Assembly (NCBI GenBank): GCA_026122915.1 | Contig: JAGIXO010000111.1 | Span: 1 to 5,264, forward strand | Reading direction: 5' to 3' | Origin: Candidatus Electronema nielsenii | Lineage (GTDB): Bacteria; Desulfobacterota; Desulfobulbia; Desulfobulbales; Desulfobulbaceae | DNA length: 5,264 bases | Shown here: positions 1-5,264 of the stretch, piece after piece | Position numbering within the stretch: position 1 is the stretch's first letter | Layout: each line of letters opens with the position of its first letter | Made by a program: the position numbers and the translations under genes | The notes under the pieces: model-generated | What the model was told of the DNA's origin: nothing | Database searches by the model: none | What the model saw: only the letters and a program-made list of their open reading frames with translations

Positions 1-25
1 GATGTGGAGATGGGGGGAAAGGGAT

Positions 26-382
26 TCATACTCTGCGGTCGTTTAGACGGCGGAACATCTCAGCAAGCAGCAGGCCGCAGGCAAGGCCGAGGGTGTTGGC
101 GGCCAAGTCCAACCATTCGCCATAGCGGTTCACATAAGGCTGGATCAGCTCTATCATGCCGCTGTAAAGAACGAAGCAGAGGAAGATCGCAGATATACGC
201 TTCGGACGGCGCAGACCAACCGGGAACATGAGCGCGGCGTAGGCGATCAGGTGCAGAGTCTTGTCTTTGCCCGGCACAGAGGGCAAGGCAGGCAGCGGAC
301 TGAGCGAGAGGACAGTAATAGCTGCCAGCGTGAAGGCTGTGCAGACTATCCAGTAAGTTTTGATCAGATTCAGCAAGCGCAT
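26..382 (-). CDS. VanZ-like family small membrane protein (118 aa)
   Basis: A small integral membrane protein of the VanZ-like family. Some relatives of the family confer low-level teicoplanin resistance (VanZ itself), but most are of unknown function, and nothing here ties this copy to antibiotics. Seen in the sequence: a first membrane helix at about residues 7-27, followed by the turn SLSPLPALP; the family signature GKDKTLHLIAYAALMFPV at about 38-55, with the conserved D-K-x-x-H and AYA; a helix at about 63-80 ending in E-L-I-Q; and RYGEWLDLAANTLGLACGL at about 87-105, matching the family's R-x-G-x-W-x-D-x-x-A-N-x-x-G pattern. I chose the ATG at 382 because the protein then starts directly with MRLLNLIKTYW and the first helix. 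The reading frame stays open back to a TTG at 553, but those 57 residues look non-coding. The ribosome binding site is weak (GGCGA six bases before ATG). A promoter candidate lies at 434-462. Family assignment is fairly sure; function is unknown. Confidence 0.85.
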   Translation of the reverse strand: MRLLNLIKTYWIVCTAFTLAAITVLSLSPLPALPSVPGKDKTLHLIAYAALMFPVGLRRPKRISAIFLCFVLYSGMIELIQPYVNRYGEWLDLAANTLGLACGLLLAEMFRRLNDRRV

Positions 383-433
383 CAGTGTTCGCCGCAGGAT
401 AATGATTGATGGTTGACCGCGACAGCTTGAAGC

Positions 434-462
434 AGCATAGCAGGCAGCCCGGATGGAATCAA
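434..462 (-). promoter_or_regulatory. Candidate sigma70 promoter for the VanZ-like gene
   Basis: On the minus strand, TTGATT (457-462; 4 of 6 matches to TTGACA) is followed after exactly 17 bases by TATGCT (434-439; 4 of 6 matches to TATAAT). A TG-n motif directly precedes the -10 box (extended -10: TGCTATGCT). Transcription would start near 427, leaving a leader of about 45 bases before the ATG at 382. The spacing and extended -10 make this the best promoter I can see in the window. It was found by eye, not by a scored scan. Confidence 0.42.
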
Positions 463-503
463 GAAAATAGCGGACAGCGCATCTCCCTGTAATCCTTTTC
501 CTG

Positions 504-530
504 TTAGCGATATTCCCCAGAATATGCTGA
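504..530. repeat. Imperfect inverted repeat (hairpin) upstream of the VanZ-like gene
   Basis: Arms TTAGC(G)ATATTC and GAATATGCTGA pair around a 4-base CCCA loop. This gives eleven pairs, including one G-T pair and one bulged G at 509. It is not followed by a T run on either strand, so it is a poor intrinsic terminator. It sits about 40 bases upstream of the -35 box of the candidate promoter, so it could be an operator or the end of an upstream transcript. It could also be chance. Confidence 0.35.
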
Positions 531-559
531 ACTGCGCTCAGATGATTCAACAAGCAAGT

Positions 560-816
560 TCACACCTTCCATCTTCTTCGCCTACGGCCTTTGTGATCCT
601 CGTTGACAAAGACGAGCGGTATGTGGCGATCCAGCAGCAATTTTCAATCAACACAGCTGTTTCCTTGACAACCAGCTCAGTGCTTCGTATTCTGGCTCTT
701 TGTTCTTCACCACCACGGTACTGCTCTGGAGTATCATTCTTCTTAACGCGCTGTTGCTTGTTTATTTCTGGTGGTAGAAAGAGAGGGCTGGCTTTGTTCT
801 TGCCTGAGTCGCTCAT
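560..816 (-). pseudogene. Possible small gene broken by a one-base frameshift (unknown function)
   Basis: A minus-strand frame opens with ATG at 816 (MSDSGKNKASPLFLPPEI...) and runs through an amphipathic stretch, STELVVKETAVLIE. At the four-A run at 641-644 its continuation turns into odd, cysteine-rich sequence. Another frame takes over there and reads KLLLDRHIPLVFVNEDHKGRRRRRWKV, ending in TGA at 560. That stretch is protein-like, with a hydrophobic strand and a basic tail. Adding one A to the run would join both into a continuous 85-residue protein. This is either a real frameshift, a homopolymer sequencing or assembly error, or coincidence. The 5' 74 bases overlap the end of the upstream membrane-protein gene, which fits a coupled gene pair. 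No good ribosome binding site is visible, and a third frame (ATG at 737, 29 residues) is also fairly protein-like. I do not recognise a family. Confidence 0.3.
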
Positions 817-1105
817 TTTCTGCGTGGTCAGCATTTTCATATAGAGCGAAGAAAAAGCCAAAGAAGATGCCAATCGCAAAGAAGATTCGGGCGATGCGGT
901 CCCAAGCTAACTCTTTCCCGTGATGCAGATAGCTGATCATCCTAGTGAGAATATACGTAAAGCCGATGCAATAGGGCGCAGTGGTCAGCAGCTGCATGAT
1001 CGTACCAGCCAGCATTTCTCCAATAGTCTTACCGCCCCGCAGATGAAAGAAGAGATACACTGCGGCAGCAATAACAAAGGTAATCCTTTCATACATTGTT
1101 TTCAT
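743..1105 (-). CDS. Small three-helix membrane protein of unknown function (120 aa)
   Basis: I do not recognise this protein. What can be seen: three hydrophobic segments at about residues 8-22 (ITFVIAAAVYLFFHL), 33-56 (GTIMQLLTTAPYCIGFTYILTRMI) and 70-89 (IARIFFAIGIFFGFFFALYE), then a hydrophilic tail of about 30 residues rich in N, E, Q, S, T and R. The loop between helices 2 and 3 is charged (HHGKELAWDR). It is probably an inner-membrane protein. The chosen ATG at 1105 lies one base from the start of the divergent gene at 1107. A second ATG three codons in (1096) is an alternative start. Neither has a clear Shine-Dalgarno sequence. Its promoter must lie within the first part of the divergent gene. 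The end overlaps a possible small frameshifted gene, with which it may form a transcript. The length and strongly hydrophobic pattern make it likely to be real. Confidence 0.68.
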   Translation of the reverse strand: MKTMYERITFVIAAAVYLFFHLRGGKTIGEMLAGTIMQLLTTAPYCIGFTYILTRMISYLHHGKELAWDRIARIFFAIGIFFGFFFALYENADHAENERLRQEQSQPSLSTTRNKQATAR

Positions 1106-1106
1106 T

Positions 1107-2078
1107 ATGAATACTCAACGATTGTGCGTTTTCCCAGATACCTTACCCAAGGACGAAATACTGTTCCCTCTTGTACAGTTTTTTGCTGAAGCTGTCTATA
1201 TCGCGCCTGCGGAAAATGATCTACCCAGCAAAAACGAGCTGCCGCCTGTCGCTGGCGATCTGCTTGAACAGGGCTTACTTCGTTTCCACTGTCCTGCCCC
1301 GCTGGGTGCTGATCAGGATCGTTTTCTTTGCTTGGTTAAGGAAATGCAGCAGCGGCCCAGTGATTACGCTGGGTTATCCTTGGCTGGACGACTGAGTCGC
1401 AACGAAGCGACGGAAAGCAAAAATACTATCATCAGCGCAGTACGGCGGCAGAGCAGTGGTACTGCGGAAAAATCCAGCACAGACGAGGAGCAAACCAGCA
1501 TTCTTTGGCAGGCGCGGTTGGTGTTAAAATTAGGGGAAATCGTGGAACGACAGGAGGAGGAAATCCGGCAGAGCCTCCGCCGAATTAGCCTCCGAGAAAG
1601 CAGCCTGCTTCAGGCGTTGCGCAATGATCAAACCACAGCTGCGGCCAGCGCGGATCGCCCAGCGGACAGCAGTCGGATACGTCTGCGGCTCAAGGCATGG
1701 CGTAACTTAATCACCTTGGGGAGCCAACCGCTCCCTGCCAGCAGTTTCGTCACTGCTGACCGGGATGCCTTTGAGATATTGATGGAAGAAAGCGGTGCGG
1801 AAAGCCAGCCAGTTCTTAGCTTGTCCCTGCCTGCTGTTTTAGCTGGCGGCAATCATGCTGAAAAACGATTGGCTTTTCGTTCAGCGGCAGCTAAGTTGCT
1901 TGAAGACTTACCAGCTTCCTTTGATCAAAAGACATGGGACGTTCTACTTGAGCAGCATTATCCGGCAGAAGAACACGGCAGATGCCGATTGTCTCTGTAT
2001 TGCCTGCCCAAAGTCAAAGTTACGCCACAGGTGCTATTGAGCGGAAGAGTGATCTGCATTTTAGAGCCGCAGGCGTGA
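1107..2078 (+). CDS. Conserved hypothetical protein with central coiled coil (323 aa)
   Basis: A soluble protein with no signal peptide or membrane helix. Three parts can be made out. The N-terminal domain (about residues 1-95) starts VFPDTLPKDEILFPLVQFFAEAVYIAPAEND and contains FHCPAPLGADQDRFLCLVKEMQQR. A charged helical segment (about 131-175) carries LWQARLVLKLGEIVERQEEEIRQSL and looks like a coiled coil. The C-terminal domain (about 189-323) begins IRLRLKAWRNLITLGS. I recall similar hypothetical proteins in Desulfobulbaceae, but no function is known to me. The ATG at 1107 fits because the conserved-looking VFPDTLP stretch starts right behind it. No Shine-Dalgarno is visible: the nearest purine run, AAAGG at 1076-1080, is too far upstream. 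The gene diverges from the small membrane-protein gene with one base between start codons and converges on rsmA with 25 bases between stops. Coding is secure from length and composition; the function is open. Confidence 0.82.
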   Translation: MNTQRLCVFPDTLPKDEILFPLVQFFAEAVYIAPAENDLPSKNELPPVAGDLLEQGLLRFHCPAPLGADQDRFLCLVKEMQQRPSDYAGLSLAGRLSRNEATESKNTIISAVRRQSSGTAEKSSTDEEQTSILWQARLVLKLGEIVERQEEEIRQSLRRISLRESSLLQALRNDQTTAAASADRPADSSRIRLRLKAWRNLITLGSQPLPASSFVTADRDAFEILMEESGAESQPVLSLSLPAVLAGGNHAEKRLAFRSAAAKLLEDLPASFDQKTWDVLLEQHYPAEEHGRCRLSLYCLPKVKVTPQVLLSGRVICILEPQA

Positions 2079-2103
2079 TGAGACTTCTTGCATAAGCTAC
2101 AAG

Positions 2104-2970
2104 TTACGCAGTCGGCGAAGCTGCGCACTCACTAATCAACCTACTCAGATGAATAAAGTTCTCCAAGGTCAGTCGTTCGGCCCGTACTGCCGGAGCTAAT
2201 CCAGCAGCAGCGATGCAGACGGCTACTTCCTCTCTGCTGGCCAAAGCAGCTGCGGCTAATCCATTGAACAAGGTCTTTCGTCGCTGACCAAAGGCTGCGC
2301 TGACAATTCGTTTCAGCATCTGCTGGTCAAAGGCATCGAGTTTGCGCACCCGCTCTGGTACAGGATGAAAGACAAGCCTCACCAGCAACGAATCTACCTT
2401 AGGTTGCGGATGAAACTCCTCTGGCCCAATCTCCAGCAGCAGCTCAACCGTGGCGCAGGCAGCTAACAGCACGGTGGGTGCGCCGTAGTCCTTAGTACCG
2501 GGTTGAGCGAGCAGCCGCGCGGCCACCTCTTTCTGAAGCATAACCACCGCAGAGTCGATCAGCTCGCTGTGTTCAATCAGCTTGAATAAGAAAGGCGAAG
2601 AAATGGAGTAAGGCAGATTAGCAACAATCTTCAATTGGCCATATTCTTCTGCTAACGCGCGAAAATCAGCAGTCAACACATCCTGATGGAGCAGACGGAC
2701 GTTGTTGGGTAGGTCTTGCTTTTTTTCATGCAAACGGATAATACCGGAATCCATTTCCAAGCCGATAACTTGGCCTGCACGTTCTGCTAAAGGCCCGGTT
2801 AAGGCACCAAGGCCGACACCAACTTCGATAACCGTGTCTTCTTTGCTGAGGTCTGCCAAATCAGCGATATGTTCAGCAGTGTGCTTATGAACAAGAAAGT
2901 TCTGGCCTAATTTCTTTGAGGCTGCTAATCCTTGCTGGCGCAGCACGGTCTTACTTCTTTGATAAAACAT
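2104..2970 (-). CDS. rsmA: 16S rRNA (adenine(1518)-N(6)/adenine(1519)-N(6))-dimethyltransferase RsmA/KsgA
   Basis: A cytoplasmic S-adenosylmethionine-dependent enzyme that dimethylates the two adjacent adenines in the loop of helix 45 near the 3' end of 16S rRNA, late in 30S assembly. Loss of the family enzyme gives kasugamycin resistance. Visible family marks in order: LGQNFLVH at 21-28; SAM-binding motif I EVGVGLGALTGPLAE at 49-63 (V replaces the usual P of EVGPG); the acidic end of the next strand GLEMD at 70-74; QDVL at 96-99; catalytic NLPY at 118-121 within VANLPYSISSPFLFK; KDYG at 160-163; FHPQPKVDS at 186-194; and FGQRRKTL at 227-234. The C-terminal helical domain contains LAPAVRAERLTLENF. 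At 288 residues it is full length. A good ribosome binding site (GGAG at 2979-2982, 8 bases before ATG) lies inside the end of the preceding gene, whose stop is 4 bases upstream. It is the last gene of the tsaD operon. Confidence 0.97.
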   Translation of the reverse strand: MFYQRSKTVLRQQGLAASKKLGQNFLVHKHTAEHIADLADLSKEDTVIEVGVGLGALTGPLAERAGQVIGLEMDSGIIRLHEKKQDLPNNVRLLHQDVLTADFRALAEEYGQLKIVANLPYSISSPFLFKLIEHSELIDSAVVMLQKEVAARLLAQPGTKDYGAPTVLLAACATVELLLEIGPEEFHPQPKVDSLLVRLVFHPVPERVRKLDAFDQQMLKRIVSAAFGQRRKTLFNGLAAAALASREEVAVCIAAAGLAPAVRAERLTLENFIHLSRLISECAASPTA

Positions 2971-2974
2971 AGGT

Positions 2975-3490
2975 TCAGCTCCGGCTGTCCAAACGGTGTT
3001 TAAGGGCGCGTTTTTTCTTGATTGCCCAGAAAAATTTACGAGAAAATAAATAGCTGATCAGCCCTGTTACTAAGCCGATAATCGTTCCTCCGGTCAGTAA
3101 TACGCCCAAGGTTTCTAAACCCAGCCCGCTTATGGCCGCTAATCCGACCCGCAACCCAATATCAAACTTGAGCAGGGCGGAGCGCAGTTGCGTCCACGTG
3201 CAATGGCCATGCAGGATGGCGTTGCCCACCTTCCAAGACAGATAATACTGAAACATCACCGTCAAGGGATTGTTGACCACTGTTGAGGAGATGAAGGCAG
3301 CTACTGTACTGATCCGCAGCAGCACAGTCAGTGAAATTAAAAAGATACTCTGTGGCATCAGGGGGAGATTGCCGATAAAGACCCCGAAGCCCACACCTCG
3401 GGCTAAATATTCAGGGTCGCCTTTTAACCGCTTAACCCGCAGATAATAATACTTCAGCGCACGTAAAAGAGTTGTTTTCCTTATTGGCAT
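2975..3490 (-). CDS. DUF2062 membrane protein, third tandem copy (171 aa)
   Basis: Member of the DUF2062 family of small inner-membrane proteins; the biochemical role is not established. Family marks: basic N-terminus KYYYLRVKRLKG; GDPEYLARGVGFGVFIGNLPLMP at 24-46; a hydrophobic span at about 47-73; NNPLTVMFQYYLSWKVGN at 73-90; then a less conserved linker, a third hydrophobic region at about 112-148 and a very basic tail ending KKKRALKHRLDSRS. It shares GNLPL and NNPLTV with the first copy but has lost the SYFPARKFF motif of the other two, reading SYLFSRKFF, and is the most diverged at the C-terminal end. The ATG at 3490 overlaps the stop of the second copy by 10 bases, and rsmA starts 4 bases after its stop. 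Only a weak AAAGA lies before the start, so coupled translation is likely. Confidence 0.9.
   Translation of the reverse strand: MPIRKTTLLRALKYYYLRVKRLKGDPEYLARGVGFGVFIGNLPLMPQSIFLISLTVLLRISTVAAFISSTVVNNPLTVMFQYYLSWKVGNAILHGHCTWTQLRSALLKFDIGLRVGLAAISGLGLETLGVLLTGGTIIGLVTGLISYLFSRKFFWAIKKKRALKHRLDSRS
2979..2982 (-). promoter_or_regulatory. Ribosome binding site of rsmA
   Basis: GGAG on the minus strand lies 8 bases before the rsmA ATG at 2970. It sits inside the final codons of the upstream DUF2062 gene, so translation of that gene passes over it, which suggests coupling. It is the clearest Shine-Dalgarno among the operon genes and supports the 288-residue start. Confidence 0.6.
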
Positions 3491-4017
3491 TGTTCTTTAT
3501 TAAGTCTACATTTCTTCAGTCGCCGTTCACGCACAGCGCGGAAAAACTTGCGGGCAGGGAAATAGCTGATCACGGCAACGGGCAGGCCGATGATCGCCCC
3601 GCCGGTTTCAATCACCGCGATGGTTTTAATACCCAAGCGACTGAGAGCAATAAGACCATCCAGCACGCCTTGCTCTCCTATGACTCGCAGAGCTTCCTGT
3701 ATTTGCGTCCACTCAGCCCAGCCGGGTAAAACAACATTGCCTACCTGCCACGTGAGATAATACTGAGGGATAAAAGTCAGGGGATTACTAACTAACACTC
3801 CAGCAATAAAGGCAGACAGGGTGCTGACCCGCAGGAGGATAGTTAAAGGGACAAGAATAAAAGTCTGCACCGGAGCTAACGGCAGAATTCCTAAAAATAT
3901 GCCAAAAGCAAAGCCTTTGGCAAGATATTCTGGGTCACCTCGTAGTCGCTTAATCCGCAGATAATAATACCTTGGCAGACGCGGCAGCTTACGGAGCAAG
4001 TTGCCTATTATTGTCAT
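3481..4017 (-). CDS. DUF2062 membrane protein, second tandem copy (178 aa)
   Basis: DUF2062-family inner-membrane protein of unknown role. Visible marks: LPRLPRYYYLRIKRLRG at 11-27; GDPEYLAKGFAFGIFLGILPLAP at 27-49; hydrophobic helices at about 50-78 and in the third region at about 125-152; SNPLTFIPQYYLTWQVGNVVLPG at 77-99; and a basic end SYFPARKFFRAVRERRLKK. It differs from the two flanking copies at sites they share: SNPLTF for NNPLTV, GILPL for GNLPL, and P for F before QYY. Its ending, KEQCQ, is also unlike the DNRT/DSRS of the others. At the DNA level the GDPEYLA segment is nearly identical to that of the first copy (16 identical bases, CCAGAATATCTTGCCA). The start ATG overlaps the stop of the first copy as ATGA, a classic coupling signal. 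GGA lies 9 bases before the ATG. Confidence 0.93.
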   Translation of the reverse strand: MTIIGNLLRKLPRLPRYYYLRIKRLRGDPEYLAKGFAFGIFLGILPLAPVQTFILVPLTILLRVSTLSAFIAGVLVSNPLTFIPQYYLTWQVGNVVLPGWAEWTQIQEALRVIGEQGVLDGLIALSRLGIKTIAVIETGGAIIGLPVAVISYFPARKFFRAVRERRLKKCRLNKEQCQ

Positions 4018-4535
4018 GTTCTGTTGTCCAGTCGGTGTCTCTTTAGTCGTCGCTCCCGAACAACATAAAAAAACTTGCGAGCGGGAAAATAGCTGATTAC
4101 CGCCATTGGTACACCCATGAGAATACCGCCAAGTAACAGTACCAGCAGAGTATCAAAACCAAGGCGACCAAAAGCAGCTAATCCGTCAATCAAGCCGTGC
4201 TCGGCAATGACTTGGAGCAAATGGTGCAGCTGCTCCATCGAGCCTTTGCCGGGCAGGATAGCATTGCCAATCTTCCACGCTATATAATACTGAAAGGTGA
4301 CAGTGAGCGGATTGTTGACGATGATCGAAGCAATAACCGCCGCTACTGTACTTACCCGAAAATAGACCGTGATTGGAATGAGAAGCAAGGTCTGCGGGAC
4401 TAAAGGCAGGTTGCCCATAAACACCCCTAAGGCTACACCTCTGGCAAGATATTCTGGATCACCCTTGAGTCGCTTGATCCGCAGCAAATAATATCTTGGC
4501 AGGCGCAGCAGCTTTTGGAGGAAAAGCGGCATCAT
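4014..4535 (-). CDS. DUF2062 membrane protein, first tandem copy (173 aa)
   Basis: DUF2062-family inner-membrane protein of unknown role. Visible marks: LLRLPRYYLLRIKRLKG at 9-25; GDPEYLARGVALGVFMGNLPLVP at 25-47; a hydrophobic stretch of about 48-74; NNPLTVTFQYYIAWKIGNAILPG at 74-96; a variable linker with a helix HLLQVIAEHGLIDGL; a third hydrophobic region at about 128-150; and the basic tail SYFPARKFFYVVRERRLKRHRLDNRT. I start it at the ATG at 4535 (or the next codon, 4532), because that aligns with the starts of the other two copies and lies one base after the tsaD stop (TGACATGATG). The frame is open to a TTG at 4595, but that extension only overlaps tsaD. No clear Shine-Dalgarno is present, so re-initiation after tsaD is likely. 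Confidence 0.92.
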   Translation of the reverse strand: MMPLFLQKLLRLPRYYLLRIKRLKGDPEYLARGVALGVFMGNLPLVPQTLLLIPITVYFRVSTVAAVIASIIVNNPLTVTFQYYIAWKIGNAILPGKGSMEQLHHLLQVIAEHGLIDGLAAFGRLGFDTLLVLLLGGILMGVPMAVISYFPARKFFYVVRERRLKRHRLDNRT

Positions 4536-4536
4536 G

Positions 4537-5264
4537 TCAGTTGAGCGGAGAACGTGAGAACGCATCTGCATCTGAGCCAACCGTATTTCCAGCAACGAAC
4601 TGATGATAACCAGCCAAGCCTATCATTGCGGCGTTATCAGTGCAAAATACCGGTGACGGCAAAAAACATTGCAGGTGCTCTTCGGCGCAGCGAGTACGTA
4701 TCTGTCGCCGTAGCGTACTATTGGCTGCCACACCGCCGCCCAGCACCACCCGCTGATGCCCGCATCGTTTGGCAGCTGTAATCGTTTTCTCGGTCAGCGC
4801 ATCGACTACGGCCTGCTCAAACGAGGCGCAGATATCTGCTTTTGGCACAGGCAGTTCTTGCTGGCGAAAGCGGCTGACCTGATTGGCCACTGCTGTCTTG
4901 AGACCGCTGAAACTGAAATCAACGCTGCCATCTGCTAAAGCGCGAGGAAAGGCAAAGGCATCAGCGCGGCCTTGCTCGGCCAAGGTACTCACCGCAGGTC
5001 CGCCCGGACAGCCTAAGTTCAGCATTTTTGCCACTTTGTCAAACGCTTCGCCTGCCGCATCATCGCGGGTACGTCCTAAGAGCCGAAACTCAATCGGGCT
5101 ACTGACCGCAAAGAGTGAGCTGGTACCGCCAGAAACCACCAGTGCAGTATAGGGAAAGGTCGGCTTTTCCTGTTCCAAAAGAATGGCTAATAAATGCCCG
5201 GCTAAGTGATCTACACCAACGCAGGGAATTTGTCGCACCAAGGCCAAGGACTTAGCAAAGGTGA
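4537..5264 (-). CDS. tsaD: tRNA N6-adenosine threonylcarbamoyltransferase TsaD (5' end cut by window)
   Basis: TsaD transfers the threonylcarbamoyl group from threonylcarbamoyl-AMP to A37 of ANN-decoding tRNAs (t6A), working with TsaB and TsaE in bacteria. The visible 241 residues are the C-terminal part of a protein of about 340; roughly the first 100 residues lie beyond the edge. The frame runs open to the edge, with AKSLALVRQ before the metal-binding HLAGH (family HxxxH), so the gene does not start at the TTG at 5247. Further marks: VVSGGTSSLF (family SGGHT; the His is Thr here), LLGRTRDDAAGEAFDKVAKMLNLGCPGGPAV, FSFSGLKTAV, VVLGGGVAANSTLR, and FCTDNAAMIGLAGYH with the third metal ligand Asp. 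It is the first visible gene of the leftward operon; the first DUF2062 gene begins one base after its TGA. Confidence 0.97.
   Translation of the reverse strand, partial: TFAKSLALVRQIPCVGVDHLAGHLLAILLEQEKPTFPYTALVVSGGTSSLFAVSSPIEFRLLGRTRDDAAGEAFDKVAKMLNLGCPGGPAVSTLAEQGRADAFAFPRALADGSVDFSFSGLKTAVANQVSRFRQQELPVPKADICASFEQAVVDALTEKTITAAKRCGHQRVVLGGGVAANSTLRRQIRTRCAEEHLQCFLPSPVFCTDNAAMIGLAGYHQFVAGNTVGSDADAFSRSPLN

Larger units (their letters stand above)
383..742. other. Gene-poor interval between two minus-strand membrane-protein genes
   Basis: No intact recognisable gene lies here. From right to left it holds the distal two thirds of a possible frameshifted small gene (down to 560), then about 180 bases with an imperfect hairpin (504-530) and a promoter candidate (434-462) for the VanZ-like gene. 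The plus strand is open at 524-844, but its translation is cysteine- and serine-rich with no family features, and it lies antisense to the other candidates. I saw no tRNA cloverleaf, repeat array or insertion-sequence ends. Confidence 0.5.

Noticed and set aside
383..553. Upstream extension of the VanZ-like gene to a TTG at 553
   Set aside because: The extra 57 residues are Cys/Arg/Ala-rich with no family resemblance, and a promoter candidate lies inside them. The ATG at 382 gives a normal-length family member.
648..737. 29-residue minus-strand frame MILQSSTVVVKNKEPEY...
   Set aside because: It looks mildly protein-like, but it is short, lacks a ribosome binding site, and competes with the longer two-half reading at 560-816.
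524..844. Plus-strand open frame of 106 codons
   Set aside because: Its composition is not protein-like (Ser/Cys-rich), it has no ribosome binding site, and it is antisense to better-supported minus-strand coding sequence.
1628..1852. Minus-strand open frame inside the 323-residue gene
   Set aside because: Shadow of a long, well-supported plus-strand gene; no start signals and no recognisable features.
2089..2110. Inverted repeat TGCATAA / TTACGCA between the convergent stops, as a shared terminator
   Set aside because: Seven-base arms with one internal mismatch, an 8-base loop, low G+C and no T run on either strand. It is too weak to call a terminator.
4536..4595. Upstream extension of the first DUF2062 gene to a TTG at 4595
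   Set aside because: It would only overlap tsaD, and the ATG at 4535 aligns with the N-termini of the other two copies.

Overview
The window reads as an ordinary stretch of a Gram-negative bacterial chromosome with roughly half G+C. It has no mobile element, CRISPR array, rRNA or tRNA gene that I can see. Gene content points to the Desulfobulbaceae/Desulfobulbales (Desulfobacterota), which could include cable bacteria. The basis is the neighbourhood tsaD - DUF2062 genes - rsmA, plus a 323-residue orphan protein whose opening (VFPDTLPKDEILFPLVQFF) resembles hypothetical proteins I recall from that lineage. This placement is from memory and was not tested by a search.

The right half (2104-5264, minus strand) is one tightly packed, co-directional operon read right to left. 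It starts with the C-terminal two thirds of tsaD (tRNA t6A37 synthesis), cut by the window edge. Three consecutive paralogous DUF2062 membrane proteins of 171-178 residues follow, then rsmA/ksgA (16S rRNA adenine dimethylation). Junctions are 1 nt, a 4-nt overlap, a 10-nt overlap and 4 nt, so translational coupling is likely. The two outer genes modify the translation machinery. The three inner genes look like successive tandem duplications with unknown role.

The left half is less typical. A plus-strand gene for a soluble, coiled-coil-containing protein of unknown function (1107-2078) converges on rsmA with a 25-nt gap. It diverges from a minus-strand gene for a small three-helix membrane protein (743-1105), and the two start codons are separated by a single base. 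Beyond that lies a region of about 360 bases with no intact recognised gene. It may hold the remains of, or a misread version of, an 85-codon gene broken by a one-base frameshift in an A run (560-816). It also holds an imperfect hairpin and a plausible sigma70-type promoter, which leads to a VanZ-family small membrane protein (26-382).

I found no clear new biological system. The points most worth checking are the triple DUF2062 array, the possible frameshifted small gene, and the one-base divergent gene pair.
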